From DATHRK01 sp035465395 (GTDB taxonomy: Bacteria; Gemmatimonadota; Gemmatimonadetes; Longimicrobiales; RSA9), in assembly GCA_035465395.1 (NCBI GenBank), contig DATHRK010000046.1, positions 1 through 64,000 of the forward strand: a stretch of DNA of 64,000 nucleotides, given 5' to 3'. A model generated the notes under the pieces. The model worked only from the letters and a program-made list of their open reading frames with translations. It had not been told where the DNA came from and made no database searches. The position numbers were made by a program, and so were the translations under genes. Each line of letters opens with the position of its first letter. The stretch's first letter is position 1. This document shows positions 50,589 through 58,746 of this stretch, in pieces.

Positions 50589-51275
50589 ATGCCTGGCCCC
50601 TACTTCACCCAGCGCACGTTCGCGTTCCTGCGCGACCTCGGCCAGAACAACGACCGCGCATGGTTCGCGGACAACAAAGACCGCTACGAGCGCGACGTAC
50701 GGGAGCCGGCGCTGGCATTCATCGTCGACTTCGCGCCGCGCCTCAAGAAGATCAGTCCGCACTTTCGCGCCGACCCGCGCAAGGCCGGCGGATCGCTGTT
50801 TCGCATCCACAGGGACACGCGCTTCGCGAAGGACAAGTCGCCGTACAAGACCAATACCGGGATCCAGTTCCGCCACGAGGCCGGCAAGGACGCCCATGCG
50901 CCGGGGTTCTACCTGCATATCGAGCCCGGTGCGGCCTTCATGGCCCTCGGCGCCTGGCACCCGGACTCGGCGACGCTGCGGGCGATCCGGGACGCGATCG
51001 TCGAGAACCCGCGCGCCTGGGCGGCCGCGACCGAACGGGGATCGTTCCCCGAGGTGTTCACCCTCGCGGGCGATTCCCTGGTGCGCGGCCCTCGGGGCTA
51101 CGACCCCGAGCATCCCCGGATCGAGGACCTGAAGCGCAAGGACTTCGTCGGCGTCACGGAGCTCACCAAGAAGCGGCTGACGGCTCCCGACTTCCTCGAT
51201 GACTTCGAGGGCTTGTGCCGCTCGGGCGCGCCGCTGGTGCGTTGGCTGTGCCGGGCCACCGGACACCCCTTCTGA
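50589..51275 (+). CDS. DUF2461 (TIGR02453-like) family protein
   Basis: A 228-residue protein. FTQRTFAFLRDLGQNNDRAWFADNK and DPRKAGGSLFRIHRDTRFAKDKSPYKTNTG are the conserved blocks of the DUF2461 family, with GFYLHIEPGAAFMALGAWHP after them. Its function is unknown. The ATG at 50589 starts MPGPYFTQRT; longer frames upstream carry no similarity. The end overlaps the start region of the methyltransferase gene. Confidence 0.82.
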   Translation: MPGPYFTQRTFAFLRDLGQNNDRAWFADNKDRYERDVREPALAFIVDFAPRLKKISPHFRADPRKAGGSLFRIHRDTRFAKDKSPYKTNTGIQFRHEAGKDAHAPGFYLHIEPGAAFMALGAWHPDSATLRAIRDAIVENPRAWAAATERGSFPEVFTLAGDSLVRGPRGYDPEHPRIEDLKRKDFVGVTELTKKRLTAPDFLDDFEGLCRSGAPLVRWLCRATGHPF

Positions 51276-52030
51276 GCGGGGCCTCCCGCTGGCCCGACCA
51301 CTTCTCCGGCGCCGCAGCGCGCTACGAGCGCTACCGGCCACGCTATCCCGAGGCCCTGTTCGACCTGCTCGCCGATGTCGCCCCGCGGCGATCGGTCGTC
51401 TGGGATTGCGCCACCGGGAACGGCCAGGCCGCGTTGGCGCTGGCGCGGCGCTTCGAGCAGGTCCGCGCCACCGACGCGAGCGAGGCGCAGCTCGGGCGTG
51501 CGCCCCGGCGGCCGCGCATCTCCTACGTCTCCGCGACCGCGGAAGCGACGCCGTTCGGAGCGCGGTCGTTCGACCTGATCACGGTCGCGCAGGCGGCCCA
51601 CTGGTTCGACCTGGAGGCCTTCTACCGAGAGGCGCGACGCGTCGCCGCGGAGGGCGCCGTGATCGCGCTCTGGACGTACGGCCTCTGCGAGGTCTCCCCC
51701 GCAGTGGACGACGCCGTCGGCTCCTTCTACCGGGACGTCGTCGGTCCCTACTGGCCGCCACAACGCCGGTGGGTCGACCAGGGCTACCGGAACCTCCCGT
51801 TCCCATTCGACGAGTTGCGTATGCAGCCTCCGGAGATGTCCCACGTCTGGTCGGCGGAGGATCTGCTCGGCTACGCGAGCACCTGGTCGGCGGTCAAGCG
51901 TTTCCGAAAGGCGACCGGCGAGGATCCCGTGGAGACGGCTCTGCGACCCGCGCTGGCCCGGTCGTGGCCCGCCGGCGAGAGCCGCGAGGTCCGCTGGCCG
52001 CTGGGCCTGCGCGCCGGCCGGGTGAGGTGA
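51248..52030 (+). CDS. Class I SAM-dependent methyltransferase
   Basis: A 260-residue methyltransferase. After a short N-terminal segment with FSGAAARYERYRPRYPEALF, motif I reads VVWDCATGNGQAALALARRF, followed by FDLITVAQAAHWFDLEAFYR (motif IV). SAM binding is therefore intact. The substrate is unknown; small-molecule methyltransferases of the Methyltransf_11 group share this pattern. The start is unsettled: GTG at 51248 is used here, but CTG at 51272, overlapping the upstream TGA as CTGA, would fit the conserved N-terminus, and ATG 51215 adds unconserved residues. Confidence 0.75.
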   Translation: MPGHRTPLLSGASRWPDHFSGAAARYERYRPRYPEALFDLLADVAPRRSVVWDCATGNGQAALALARRFEQVRATDASEAQLGRAPRRPRISYVSATAEATPFGARSFDLITVAQAAHWFDLEAFYREARRVAAEGAVIALWTYGLCEVSPAVDDAVGSFYRDVVGPYWPPQRRWVDQGYRNLPFPFDELRMQPPEMSHVWSAEDLLGYASTWSAVKRFRKATGEDPVETALRPALARSWPAGESREVRWPLGLRAGRVR

Positions 52031-52142
52031 GGCGCCCGGGGAACATCCCGGGGTACTGAAACGCGGCGTCGGCCTGCGGGCCGGCACCCAGGGGTGCCCC
52101 CACCCGGGGCGTCCCGTCCCGTTCCACGCGGAGCGTCAGAGC

Positions 52143-52538
52143 ATGTTTCGCATCGCAACGTACCTCGCACCCAGCGGCATCCACGGCATCGGAGTATTCG
52201 CAGCGGAGAGGGTGCCCGCCGGGACCACCATCTGGGAATTCACCGAGGGCGTCGACTGGCGCATCGAAGCGTCCGATCTGGCCGCGTTCCCGGAACCCTA
52301 CCAGGCGAAGCTCCGGCATTACTGCTATCGTGAGCCCGATGGGAGCTACGTCCTGTGCGGGGACAACGCGAAGTTCATGAACCACGCGGACGCGCCCAAC
52401 TGCGACGATCCGGAAGGCCCCCACACGGTCGCCAACCGGGACATCGAGCGTGGTGAGGAGCTCACCTGCGACTACCGGACGTTCGACGCGGATTCGACGG
52501 CGGTAGGGGGTCCGGCTCTCGCCCGGGCGGGTGCTTGA
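52143..52538 (+). CDS. SET-domain protein
   Basis: A 131-residue protein that is almost wholly a SET domain. IHGIGVFAAERVPAGTTIWEF is the N-terminal part with SAM-binding glycines, KFMNHADAPNC the NH-containing pseudoknot motif, and ELTCDYRTFD carries the catalytic Tyr. SET proteins are lysine methyltransferases; bacterial versions act on ribosomal or other proteins, but the target here is unknown. Short length with no pre- or post-SET is common in bacteria. Confidence 0.8.
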   Translation: MFRIATYLAPSGIHGIGVFAAERVPAGTTIWEFTEGVDWRIEASDLAAFPEPYQAKLRHYCYREPDGSYVLCGDNAKFMNHADAPNCDDPEGPHTVANRDIERGEELTCDYRTFDADSTAVGGPALARAGA

Positions 52539-52567
52539 ACGACCTGCCGACAACTCCGAGGGACACC

Positions 52568-53662
52568 ATGACGAACCTGGGGCGAGGCAGCGTCGCCGCG
52601 GTTTGCCTCCTCGCCACGCTCCTCGCGTGTAGGGGGTCGGAGCGCCTTACCTCGCGCATCGAGCGTGGTCCGCCGCCCCCGGCCGGACCCACGCTCGCCC
52701 TCCAATCCAGCGGCACCGATGTGCTGCTCCAGGCGGTCAGCCCCGCCAGCGCGGACGTGGTCTGGGTGAGCGGCCATGGCGCCACCTGGACGCGCACCAC
52801 CGACGGCGGTCGCACGTGGATCCCCGGGACCGTGTCGGACGCGCCCGCCGATCTCCAGTTCCGGGACGTCCACGCGTTCGGGCCGGACGTAGCCGTGCTC
52901 ATGAGTGCCGGCCCGGGGGACCAGTCACGCATCTACCGCACGGAGGATGGGGGGCAGACCTGGAGCCTGCGCTGGACGAACGACGAGCCGGATGGGTTCT
53001 ACGACTGCATCGATTTCTGGGACGATCGTCGCGGCGTCGCCTACGGAGACGCCGTCGGCGGCGGCTTGCGCATCCTGCGCACCGACGATGGCGGCCGGTC
53101 CTGGGAGCGCCTGGCGGACGCCGATCTCCCTTCGGCCCGTGAAGGGGAGGGGGGCTTCGCGGCGAGCGGAACGTGCGTCCGGACCGGCCCGAACGGACTC
53201 GGCTGGATCGCGGCGGGCAACGCGGAAGGCGCGCGCGTCTTCAGGACCGAGGACTACGGGGAGACGTGGGCTGCGCACGAGGTGCCAGTGGTCTCGGGTA
53301 GCGGGGCGGGGCTGACTTCGATCGCCATGTCGGATCGCGATAGCGGACTGGCCTTCGGCGGCGATCTCGCGATCCGGGAAGGACATACGGACAACATCGC
53401 GCGTACGACGGACGGTGGGCGGACCTGGCGGTTGGCCGCGCGACCCTCGCTCGCCGGGGCCATCTACGGGGGGGCCGCGGTGCCGGGACGGGAGGGGGCG
53501 TACGTGGTCGTCGGGCCCGGCGGCGCGGACGTCACGACGGACGGGGGCGCGACGTGGGAGCCCCTGGACACGTCCGCCTGGTGGGGGGTCGGCGCGCACG
53601 GCCCGGATGCGATCTGGCTCGCGGGTCTCGACGGTCGAATCGCCCGTGTCGGCCTTCCGTAG
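52568..53662 (+). CDS. Ycf48/BNR-type beta-propeller lipoprotein
   Basis: A 364-residue exported protein. The signal VAAVCLLATLLAC ends in a lipobox Cys. The mature part is a propeller of Asp-box blades: TRTTDGGRTWIPG, YRTEDGGQTWSLR, LRTDDGGRSWERL, FRTEDYGETWAAH, ARTTDGGRTWRLA and VTTDGGATWEPL. Sequence and order resemble photosystem-II assembly-factor Ycf48-like proteins and sialidase-fold proteins; this one is more likely an envelope scaffold than an enzyme. GAGGG lies eight bases before the ATG at 52568. It is a distant paralogue of the cytosolic propeller at 43210-44298. Confidence 0.75.
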   Translation: MTNLGRGSVAAVCLLATLLACRGSERLTSRIERGPPPPAGPTLALQSSGTDVLLQAVSPASADVVWVSGHGATWTRTTDGGRTWIPGTVSDAPADLQFRDVHAFGPDVAVLMSAGPGDQSRIYRTEDGGQTWSLRWTNDEPDGFYDCIDFWDDRRGVAYGDAVGGGLRILRTDDGGRSWERLADADLPSAREGEGGFAASGTCVRTGPNGLGWIAAGNAEGARVFRTEDYGETWAAHEVPVVSGSGAGLTSIAMSDRDSGLAFGGDLAIREGHTDNIARTTDGGRTWRLAARPSLAGAIYGGAAVPGREGAYVVVGPGGADVTTDGGATWEPLDTSAWWGVGAHGPDAIWLAGLDGRIARVGLP

Positions 53663-53697
53663 CGGGCCCTCGAATTTCCCGCCTGTCCGCGCCACGC

Positions 53698-53726
53698 TTG
53701 AGCAAACACGCTTCGCGACGTACTGT
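53698..53726 (+). promoter_or_regulatory. Candidate promoter for the HU gene
   Basis: TTGAGC (53698-53703) and TACTGT (53721-53726) are separated by 17 bases, ~100 bases upstream of the GTG at 53826. Both hexamers match the consensus at four of six positions. Confidence 0.45.
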
Positions 53727-53825
53727 GTCCTCCAACTCCCGGCGTAGCGCGGGCCATCCGGACGCCAGGACAATGTCCGGAGCCGCATGCCGGCGTACCA
53801 GAACCCCACCAAAGGAGAGGGCCCG

Positions 53826-54119
53826 GTGACCAAGGATCAGTTCGCTGAGAAGCTGGCCAAGAAAGCCGACATCTCGAAGGCGAAGGCGAAGGACGTCATC
53901 GACAACATCTTCTCGACAGAGCCGCGCGAAGGCATCATCGCGACCGAGCTCGACGCGGGGCGTGACTTCACGATCACGGGCTTCGGGACCTTCGGCACGC
54001 GCCATCGCAAGGCGCGTCAGGGTCGCAACCCCCAGACCGGGCAGACGATCCAGATTCCGTCGATGACGGTACCGACGTTCCGCGCCGGCCGCGGTCTCAA
54101 GGAGCGCGTTCGTACCTGA
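53826..54119 (+). CDS. HU-family DNA-binding protein
   Basis: A 97-residue nucleoid protein. VTKDQFAEKLAKKADISKAKAK is the N-terminal helical dimer region. FTITGFGTFGTRHRKARQGRNPQTGQTIQIP holds the HU signature and the beta-arm with the intercalating proline (RNPQTG). It bends and packs DNA. AAAGGAG lies seven bases before the GTG at 53826 and fixes this start; an ATG at 53787 would add 13 unconserved residues. A hairpin follows the gene. A ~5-residue segment (STEPREG) in the second helix region is slightly longer than usual. Confidence 0.92.
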   Translation: MTKDQFAEKLAKKADISKAKAKDVIDNIFSTEPREGIIATELDAGRDFTITGFGTFGTRHRKARQGRNPQTGQTIQIPSMTVPTFRAGRGLKERVRT

Positions 54120-54141
54120 CCCGTCCGGTCCGGCCCTCGAA

Positions 54142-54173
54142 GCGTCCGCCGCGCCGGGCCCGGCGGCGGACGC
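54142..54173 (+). terminator. Hairpin downstream of the HU gene
   Basis: A 10-bp perfect stem (GCGTCCGCCG / CGGCGGACGC) with a 12-base GC-rich interior begins 22 bases after the HU stop. No T-tract follows, so it is a probable but non-canonical terminator. Confidence 0.5.
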
Positions 54174-54248
54174 CTCGACCCGGCGAGGCGGAGCGACCCG
54201 GGGCCCGCATCCGGGTCGATGTCATTCTCCCATCGCCTTACGGCGCAC

Positions 54249-54280
54249 CCGCTCCACGCGTCTGCCGTGGAGCGGCAGAC
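54249..54280 (+). promoter_or_regulatory. Two mutually exclusive hairpins upstream of msrA
   Basis: Hairpin A pairs CCGCTCCACG (54249-54258) with CGTGGAGCGG (54266-54275) around a 7-base loop. Hairpin B pairs GTCTGCC (54260-54266) with GGCAGAC (54274-54280), also with a 7-base loop. Both are perfect and share bases, so only one can form at a time. They lie ~80 bases before the msrA ATG; the role, if any, is unknown. Confidence 0.4.
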
Positions 54281-54361
54281 CACCGGTAGCGTCATGTAGA
54301 CCCAGCCCGGTATCCCTGCCCAGCGCTCGGGCAGCGACAGAGCGAGAATGCGCAGACGACC

Positions 54362-54940
54362 ATGAGTGATGCTGAAAGCGGATCCTCGAAGGGCGACGGC
54401 GTCGCGACACTGGCGGGAGGCTGCTTCTGGTGCCTCGAGGCGGCCTACACCGAAATCGCGGGGGTGCTGGACGTCCGCTCGGGATACATCGGCGGCCACC
54501 ACCCCAAGCCATCCTACGAGCTGGTCTGCACGGGCTCGACCGGTCACGCCGAAGCCGTTCGGATCACCTTCGATCCGGCGGTCGTGGCCTATCGCGACCT
54601 TCTCGAGATCTTCTTCACGATCCACGACCCCACGACGCTCAACCGCCAGGGGGCCGACGTCGGGACGCAGTATCGATCGGCGATCTTCTACCACGACGAC
54701 GCGCAGCGGGAGACCGCGGAGGCCGTGATCGCGGAGCTGGAAGCCGACGGGACCTGGCGCGGCATCGTCACTGAGGTGCTGCCGGCGCCGGAGTTCCACG
54801 CGGCGGAGGCGTACCACCACCGCTACTACGAGCGGAACCCCACCCAGGGCTACTGCCAGGCCGTGATCTCCCCGAAGCTGAGCAAGCTGCGGGCGAAGCA
54901 CGCCCACCGTCTGAAGGCTTCGGCGAGCGGGACCGCTTGA
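54362..54940 (+). CDS. msrA: Peptide-methionine (S)-S-oxide reductase
   Basis: A 192-residue repair enzyme that reduces methionine-S-sulfoxide. GGCFWCLEAAYTEIAGV carries the catalytic Cys; GYIGGHHPKPSYELVCTGSTGHAEAV and TIHDPTTLNRQGADVGTQYRSAIF are the family core. The C-terminal YCQAVISPKLSKLR gives a resolving Cys. Length is normal. ATG at 54362 has no strong ribosome site. No msrB is adjacent. Expression could depend on the alternative hairpins in the leader. Confidence 0.95.
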   Translation: MSDAESGSSKGDGVATLAGGCFWCLEAAYTEIAGVLDVRSGYIGGHHPKPSYELVCTGSTGHAEAVRITFDPAVVAYRDLLEIFFTIHDPTTLNRQGADVGTQYRSAIFYHDDAQRETAEAVIAELEADGTWRGIVTEVLPAPEFHAAEAYHHRYYERNPTQGYCQAVISPKLSKLRAKHAHRLKASASGTA

Positions 54941-55043
54941 GCACGGCCGGCGTCGCGCCGGCGTCGTCCGTCGACCCCCGGGCCAGCTTCGGAACGAAAG
55001 CTGCCTCCCTCGCTGGCAGTGACTCTCCGGCACAGGAGGCAGC

Positions 55044-55874
55044 GTGAGCACGGCCACTCGATCGTTCGACCCCGAAATCACCCCTCGCCCGGGCGGCGAC
55101 TGGATCGAGACGCTCGCGCGGGCCGGCTACGCTGCCAAGGGCATGGTCTACCTGCTCGTCGGCGTGCTGGCAGCACAGGCGGCGTTCGGATCCGGCGACC
55201 CCGAGGGGTCCGCCGGGGCGCTCCGCACGCTGGTCGACGAACCTCTCGGCCAGGCGTTCCTGGCGGTGATCGCGCTCGGGCTGGTCGGCTACGTGGTATG
55301 GCGTGTTGTCGCCGCCGTTCGCGACCCCGAGCGTCGCGGCACCGGCCCCCGCGTGTTCTTCGCCGTCTCGGCGCTGGTGTACGGGCTCCTCGCCGTGGAG
55401 GCCGTGCGACTCGCGGTGGGGAGCGGCGGCGCCGCCGGATCGGATCACTGGATCGAGCGACTCGTCGCCCGTCCGTATGGGCTGCTCCTGCTGGGTCTCG
55501 CCGGCGCCCTCCTCGCCGGCTACGGGCTGTACCGGCTCTATCAGGCGTGGCGTGTGGACCTGGACGACCGGCTGGACCTTTCCGCGTTCGGGCCCGAAGC
55601 GGCCCGGGCCGTGGTCCTGTTGGGGCGGTTCGGCTACGCTGCCCGCGGCGCCGTGTTCGCGCTGATGGGAGGCCTCGCGGTCATGGCTGCCGTGACGGCA
55701 AACCCCGAACAGGCGGAGCCGATGGGCGGCCTCCTCGAGAGCCTGGAGGGCCGGCCGTGGATCCTGGGCACGCTGGCGGCGGGATTCATCGCGTACGCTC
55801 TCTACAACTTCGTGCGCGCAGGGTATCGGCGCATCCGCACCGGCTCTTCGGCTGGGGCAGCGTCGTACGGTTGA
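55044..55874 (+). CDS. DUF1206-family membrane protein
   Basis: A 276-residue integral membrane protein with about six helices arranged as three repeats of a helical pair. Each repeat begins with a related motif: LARAGYAAKGMVYLLVGVLA, RVFFAVSALVYGLLAVEAV and LGRFGYAARGAVFALMGGLA. The RAGYAAKG and RFGYAARG motifs are the DUF1206 hallmark. Its function is unknown. GTG at 55044 has AGGAGG four bases upstream, which fixes the start. Confidence 0.82.
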   Translation: MSTATRSFDPEITPRPGGDWIETLARAGYAAKGMVYLLVGVLAAQAAFGSGDPEGSAGALRTLVDEPLGQAFLAVIALGLVGYVVWRVVAAVRDPERRGTGPRVFFAVSALVYGLLAVEAVRLAVGSGGAAGSDHWIERLVARPYGLLLLGLAGALLAGYGLYRLYQAWRVDLDDRLDLSAFGPEAARAVVLLGRFGYAARGAVFALMGGLAVMAAVTANPEQAEPMGGLLESLEGRPWILGTLAAGFIAYALYNFVRAGYRRIRTGSSAGAASYG

Positions 55875-55932
55875 AGGTGGCCCGCGGGTGGGCGAGATTG
55901 GGCGTTCTCGCTGACCCGAACCGTAGAGGCAC

Positions 55933-57927
55933 ATGATCCGCACCAGCGTTGCCGTCCTTCTCCTCTCGGCAGCCGCCGCGCCGAGTGTTCTCCAGGCTCA
56001 GGACGATCCGGACGCGCGCGTCGACCGCATCGTGTTCCGGCCGGATTCCGTCGTCCTCAGCGTGGGCGAGCAGCGTCCGCTCGAGGTCGTCGCTCTGGAT
56101 GCGGATGGCAATCCGATCCCCGACGCGGACCTGACGGCCTCCGTACAGAGCGCGGAGATCACCTACGACCGCGTCAACGGGATCGTCACGGGCGTCTCGA
56201 TCGGCCGCTCGCGCATCTCCGCCCGCGTGCGCCGCCAGGCCAGCGGACCGATCGGGTTCGACGACGTGCGCGCCGCGGCGACCGTCGTCGTGGAGCCGGC
56301 GCGGGTCGACGCGGTCGCCGTACAGGAGCTGCCCGACCTGTATGCGGGAGCCGTCTACCGTCCGGAGGCGACGGCCACGGCGGCGGGCGAGCCGAGGCCA
56401 GACGCCCCGCTGCGCTGGGCCGGCGGCGATCCGTCCGTGGCCGTCGCGAGCGCCACCGGCGAGATCCTGGCGCGGGGCCCCGGCAGCACCGAGCTCACGG
56501 TCTCCAGCGGTTCGGCCACATCCACGGTACCCATCACCGTGGTCGCCAACCCGGTGGCACGGCTCGACGGCACCACGGCGCTGAACGGACGCGTCGGCGA
56601 TCCGCTGCCGCTGGTCGTGCGGGCGGCCGACGCGGACGACCGGACGGTGGCCGACGTACCCGTCGAGTGGAGCTGGACGGGATCCCCCGGTGCGGCGAGC
56701 GACGCCCTCCTGATCGAGCGTGTGGGGCCCGCGAGCGCCCGCGTGGTCGCCAACGATCCGGGGGCCTATCGCATCACCGCGACGGTCGGGGCAGCGCGCA
56801 GGGACATCTCGTTCGAGGCCGGCCCGCGGTCCGGCCGACGCCCCATCCGGCGGATCGCGCACGGCAACGTGCCCACGGGTCAGTCGACGACCGACCTGTG
56901 GGTCTTCGAGGGCCAGGACGGCCGCGACTACGTCTACACGGGCACGTACTCCGGAAACCTCCTGTACGCGTGGGACGTGACCGACGCCGCCAGCCCCACG
57001 ATCACGGACTCGGTCCGCATCGACGGCCGCCGGGTGAACGACGTCAAGGTGAACGCCGATCGCTCGCTCGCCGTCATCACGAGCGAGCACGCCGCTGACC
57101 GGCGCAACGGCATCACCGTGGTCGACATCACCGATCCGGCGCACCCCGTGAAGGTCTCGCACTACGCGGAGGGCCTGTCGGGCGGAGTGCACAACACGTG
57201 GATCGAAGGCGACCTGGTGTACGCGATCCACTACGGCACGCGCGCGCTGCACATCATCGACATCTCGGATCCGGAGACGCCCGCTGAGGTGGGCCGGTGG
57301 CAGCTCCCCAACGAGGACCGGTTCCTCCACGACGTGATGGTCGAGGACGGGCTCGCGTACCTGAGCTACTGGGACGACGGCGTCGTGATCCTGGACGTGG
57401 GCGCGGGCATCACCGGGGGCACGCCGACCGAGCCGCGTCTGGTCTCGCAGTACGCCTACCGCTTCGAGGTCGGCCCCGAGGTGTACGGCAACACCCACCA
57501 TGCGATCCGCTACGGAGACTACGTGTTCGCGGGCGACGAGATCTTCGGCTGCGCGGAGTGCCTGAACGGGCCGCGGGGCTACATTCACGTGATCGACGTG
57601 AGCGACATCGAGAACCCGCGGGAGGTCGCCTTCTACAAGGTGCCCGAGGCGGGCTCGCACAACATGTGGGCCGAGGACGACAAGCTCCACATCGGCTACT
57701 ACCAGGCGGGGCTGCGGGTGGTGGACATCTCGGGCGAGCTGATGGGCGACCTGTATCGGCAGGGCCGCGAGATCGGATGGTTCATGACCGAGGACGCCAC
57801 CGGCACCCAGCCGTTCGCAACCAACACCTGGGGTGCGCAGCCGTACAAGGGGAAGATCTTCGCATCGGACGGCGCGTCGGGGTTGTGGGTGGTCGAGATG
57901 GCCGAGCCTGCGGACCTCTTCCCGTAA
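55933..57927 (+). CDS. Secreted LVIVD-repeat beta-propeller protein with Ig-like N-terminal domains
   Basis: A 664-residue exported protein. The signal peptide MIRTSVAVLLLSAAAAPSVLQAQ is followed by two or three Ig-like (bacterial Big-type) domains over residues ~28-300 (VDRIVFRPDSVVLSVGEQRPL; PVARLDGTTALNGRVGDPLPL). The C-terminal ~350 residues are an LVIVD-type propeller: YVYTGTYSGNLLYAWDVTDA, ITVVDITDPAHPVKVSHY, LHIIDISDPETPAEVGRW and IHVIDVSDIENPREVAFY. A CAEC pair lies near residue 540. It is probably surface-exposed or periplasmic; the role is unknown. Confidence 0.78.
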   Translation: MIRTSVAVLLLSAAAAPSVLQAQDDPDARVDRIVFRPDSVVLSVGEQRPLEVVALDADGNPIPDADLTASVQSAEITYDRVNGIVTGVSIGRSRISARVRRQASGPIGFDDVRAAATVVVEPARVDAVAVQELPDLYAGAVYRPEATATAAGEPRPDAPLRWAGGDPSVAVASATGEILARGPGSTELTVSSGSATSTVPITVVANPVARLDGTTALNGRVGDPLPLVVRAADADDRTVADVPVEWSWTGSPGAASDALLIERVGPASARVVANDPGAYRITATVGAARRDISFEAGPRSGRRPIRRIAHGNVPTGQSTTDLWVFEGQDGRDYVYTGTYSGNLLYAWDVTDAASPTITDSVRIDGRRVNDVKVNADRSLAVITSEHAADRRNGITVVDITDPAHPVKVSHYAEGLSGGVHNTWIEGDLVYAIHYGTRALHIIDISDPETPAEVGRWQLPNEDRFLHDVMVEDGLAYLSYWDDGVVILDVGAGITGGTPTEPRLVSQYAYRFEVGPEVYGNTHHAIRYGDYVFAGDEIFGCAECLNGPRGYIHVIDVSDIENPREVAFYKVPEAGSHNMWAEDDKLHIGYYQAGLRVVDISGELMGDLYRQGREIGWFMTEDATGTQPFATNTWGAQPYKGKIFASDGASGLWVVEMAEPADLFP

Positions 57928-58113
57928 GTTTTCGATTTCGTGCGGCGGGACCCCCGCTTTCGGGCGATGTCGAGGGCATGGGACTGTCGTAGGATTCCGG
58001 CTTCCCGTAGCAGCTCCGCTGCGTCCCGGCGCCTGCGCCAGGTCTCGTTGCGTCGCGTGCGCACGACCGCGCACATTGTCGCCCTACCCGCCCCGAATAT
58101 CGGAGCTGTTGGC

Positions 58114-58689
58114 ATGACCTCTTTCGAACGAGCCTCCCGGCCCCGCGACCGCGGCGTCCGGACGGCCCCGGCGCCGCCCAGCGGGCGGCGCAGCCTCGCC
58201 GTGACGCTGCTGTCTATCGGTGGCCTGGCCAGCGCCGGACCGGTGGCCGCACAGCACGCCGACGCCGAGGACCCCGTGCGGGCCGAGGTGCTGGCGGCCG
58301 CGCAGGCGCTCTTCGACGCGATGGCCGACCGCGACTCGGCGGCCGTCGCGGACATCCTGCTCCCGGAGGGGGGCTTCTACGCCGTCGGCACCGCGGACGG
58401 AACGCCGGTCCACAGCTACATTCCGCACGCCGAATTCGCCCCGATGGTGGCCCGGGCGGAGGCCCCGCTGATCGAGCGGATGTGGGACGCGGAGGTGATC
58501 GTTCGCGACCCCATCGCGATGGTGTGGACGCCCTACGACTTCCACTTCGGGGACACCTTCAGCCACTGCGGCGTGGATGCCTTCAGCCTGGTGCGGACCG
58601 CGGAAGGTTGGAAGGTTGCGGGCATCATCTTCACCCGAGAAACCGAAGATTGTCCGGAGAACCCGGCCGGTCCCGTCGACGGCTCCTGA
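58114..58689 (+). CDS. Secreted SnoaL/DUF4440-like (NTF2 fold) protein
   Basis: A 191-residue exported protein. A basic stretch and SLAVTLLSIGGLASAGPVAAQ form a signal peptide. The mature part matches an NTF2-like cone fold: VLAAAQALFDAMADRDSAAVADILLPEGGFYAVG and then VDAFSLVRTAEGWKVAGIIFT. Such proteins include enzymes and binding proteins; the pocket residues give no assignment. ATG at 58114 has GGAG nine bases upstream. Confidence 0.72.
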   Translation: MTSFERASRPRDRGVRTAPAPPSGRRSLAVTLLSIGGLASAGPVAAQHADAEDPVRAEVLAAAQALFDAMADRDSAAVADILLPEGGFYAVGTADGTPVHSYIPHAEFAPMVARAEAPLIERMWDAEVIVRDPIAMVWTPYDFHFGDTFSHCGVDAFSLVRTAEGWKVAGIIFTRETEDCPENPAGPVDGS

Positions 58690-58746
58690 TCCGCACCTCG
58701 CTTCCGGCATGACCGACCGACGCAGGTCTCCATCGCCTGACCACGC

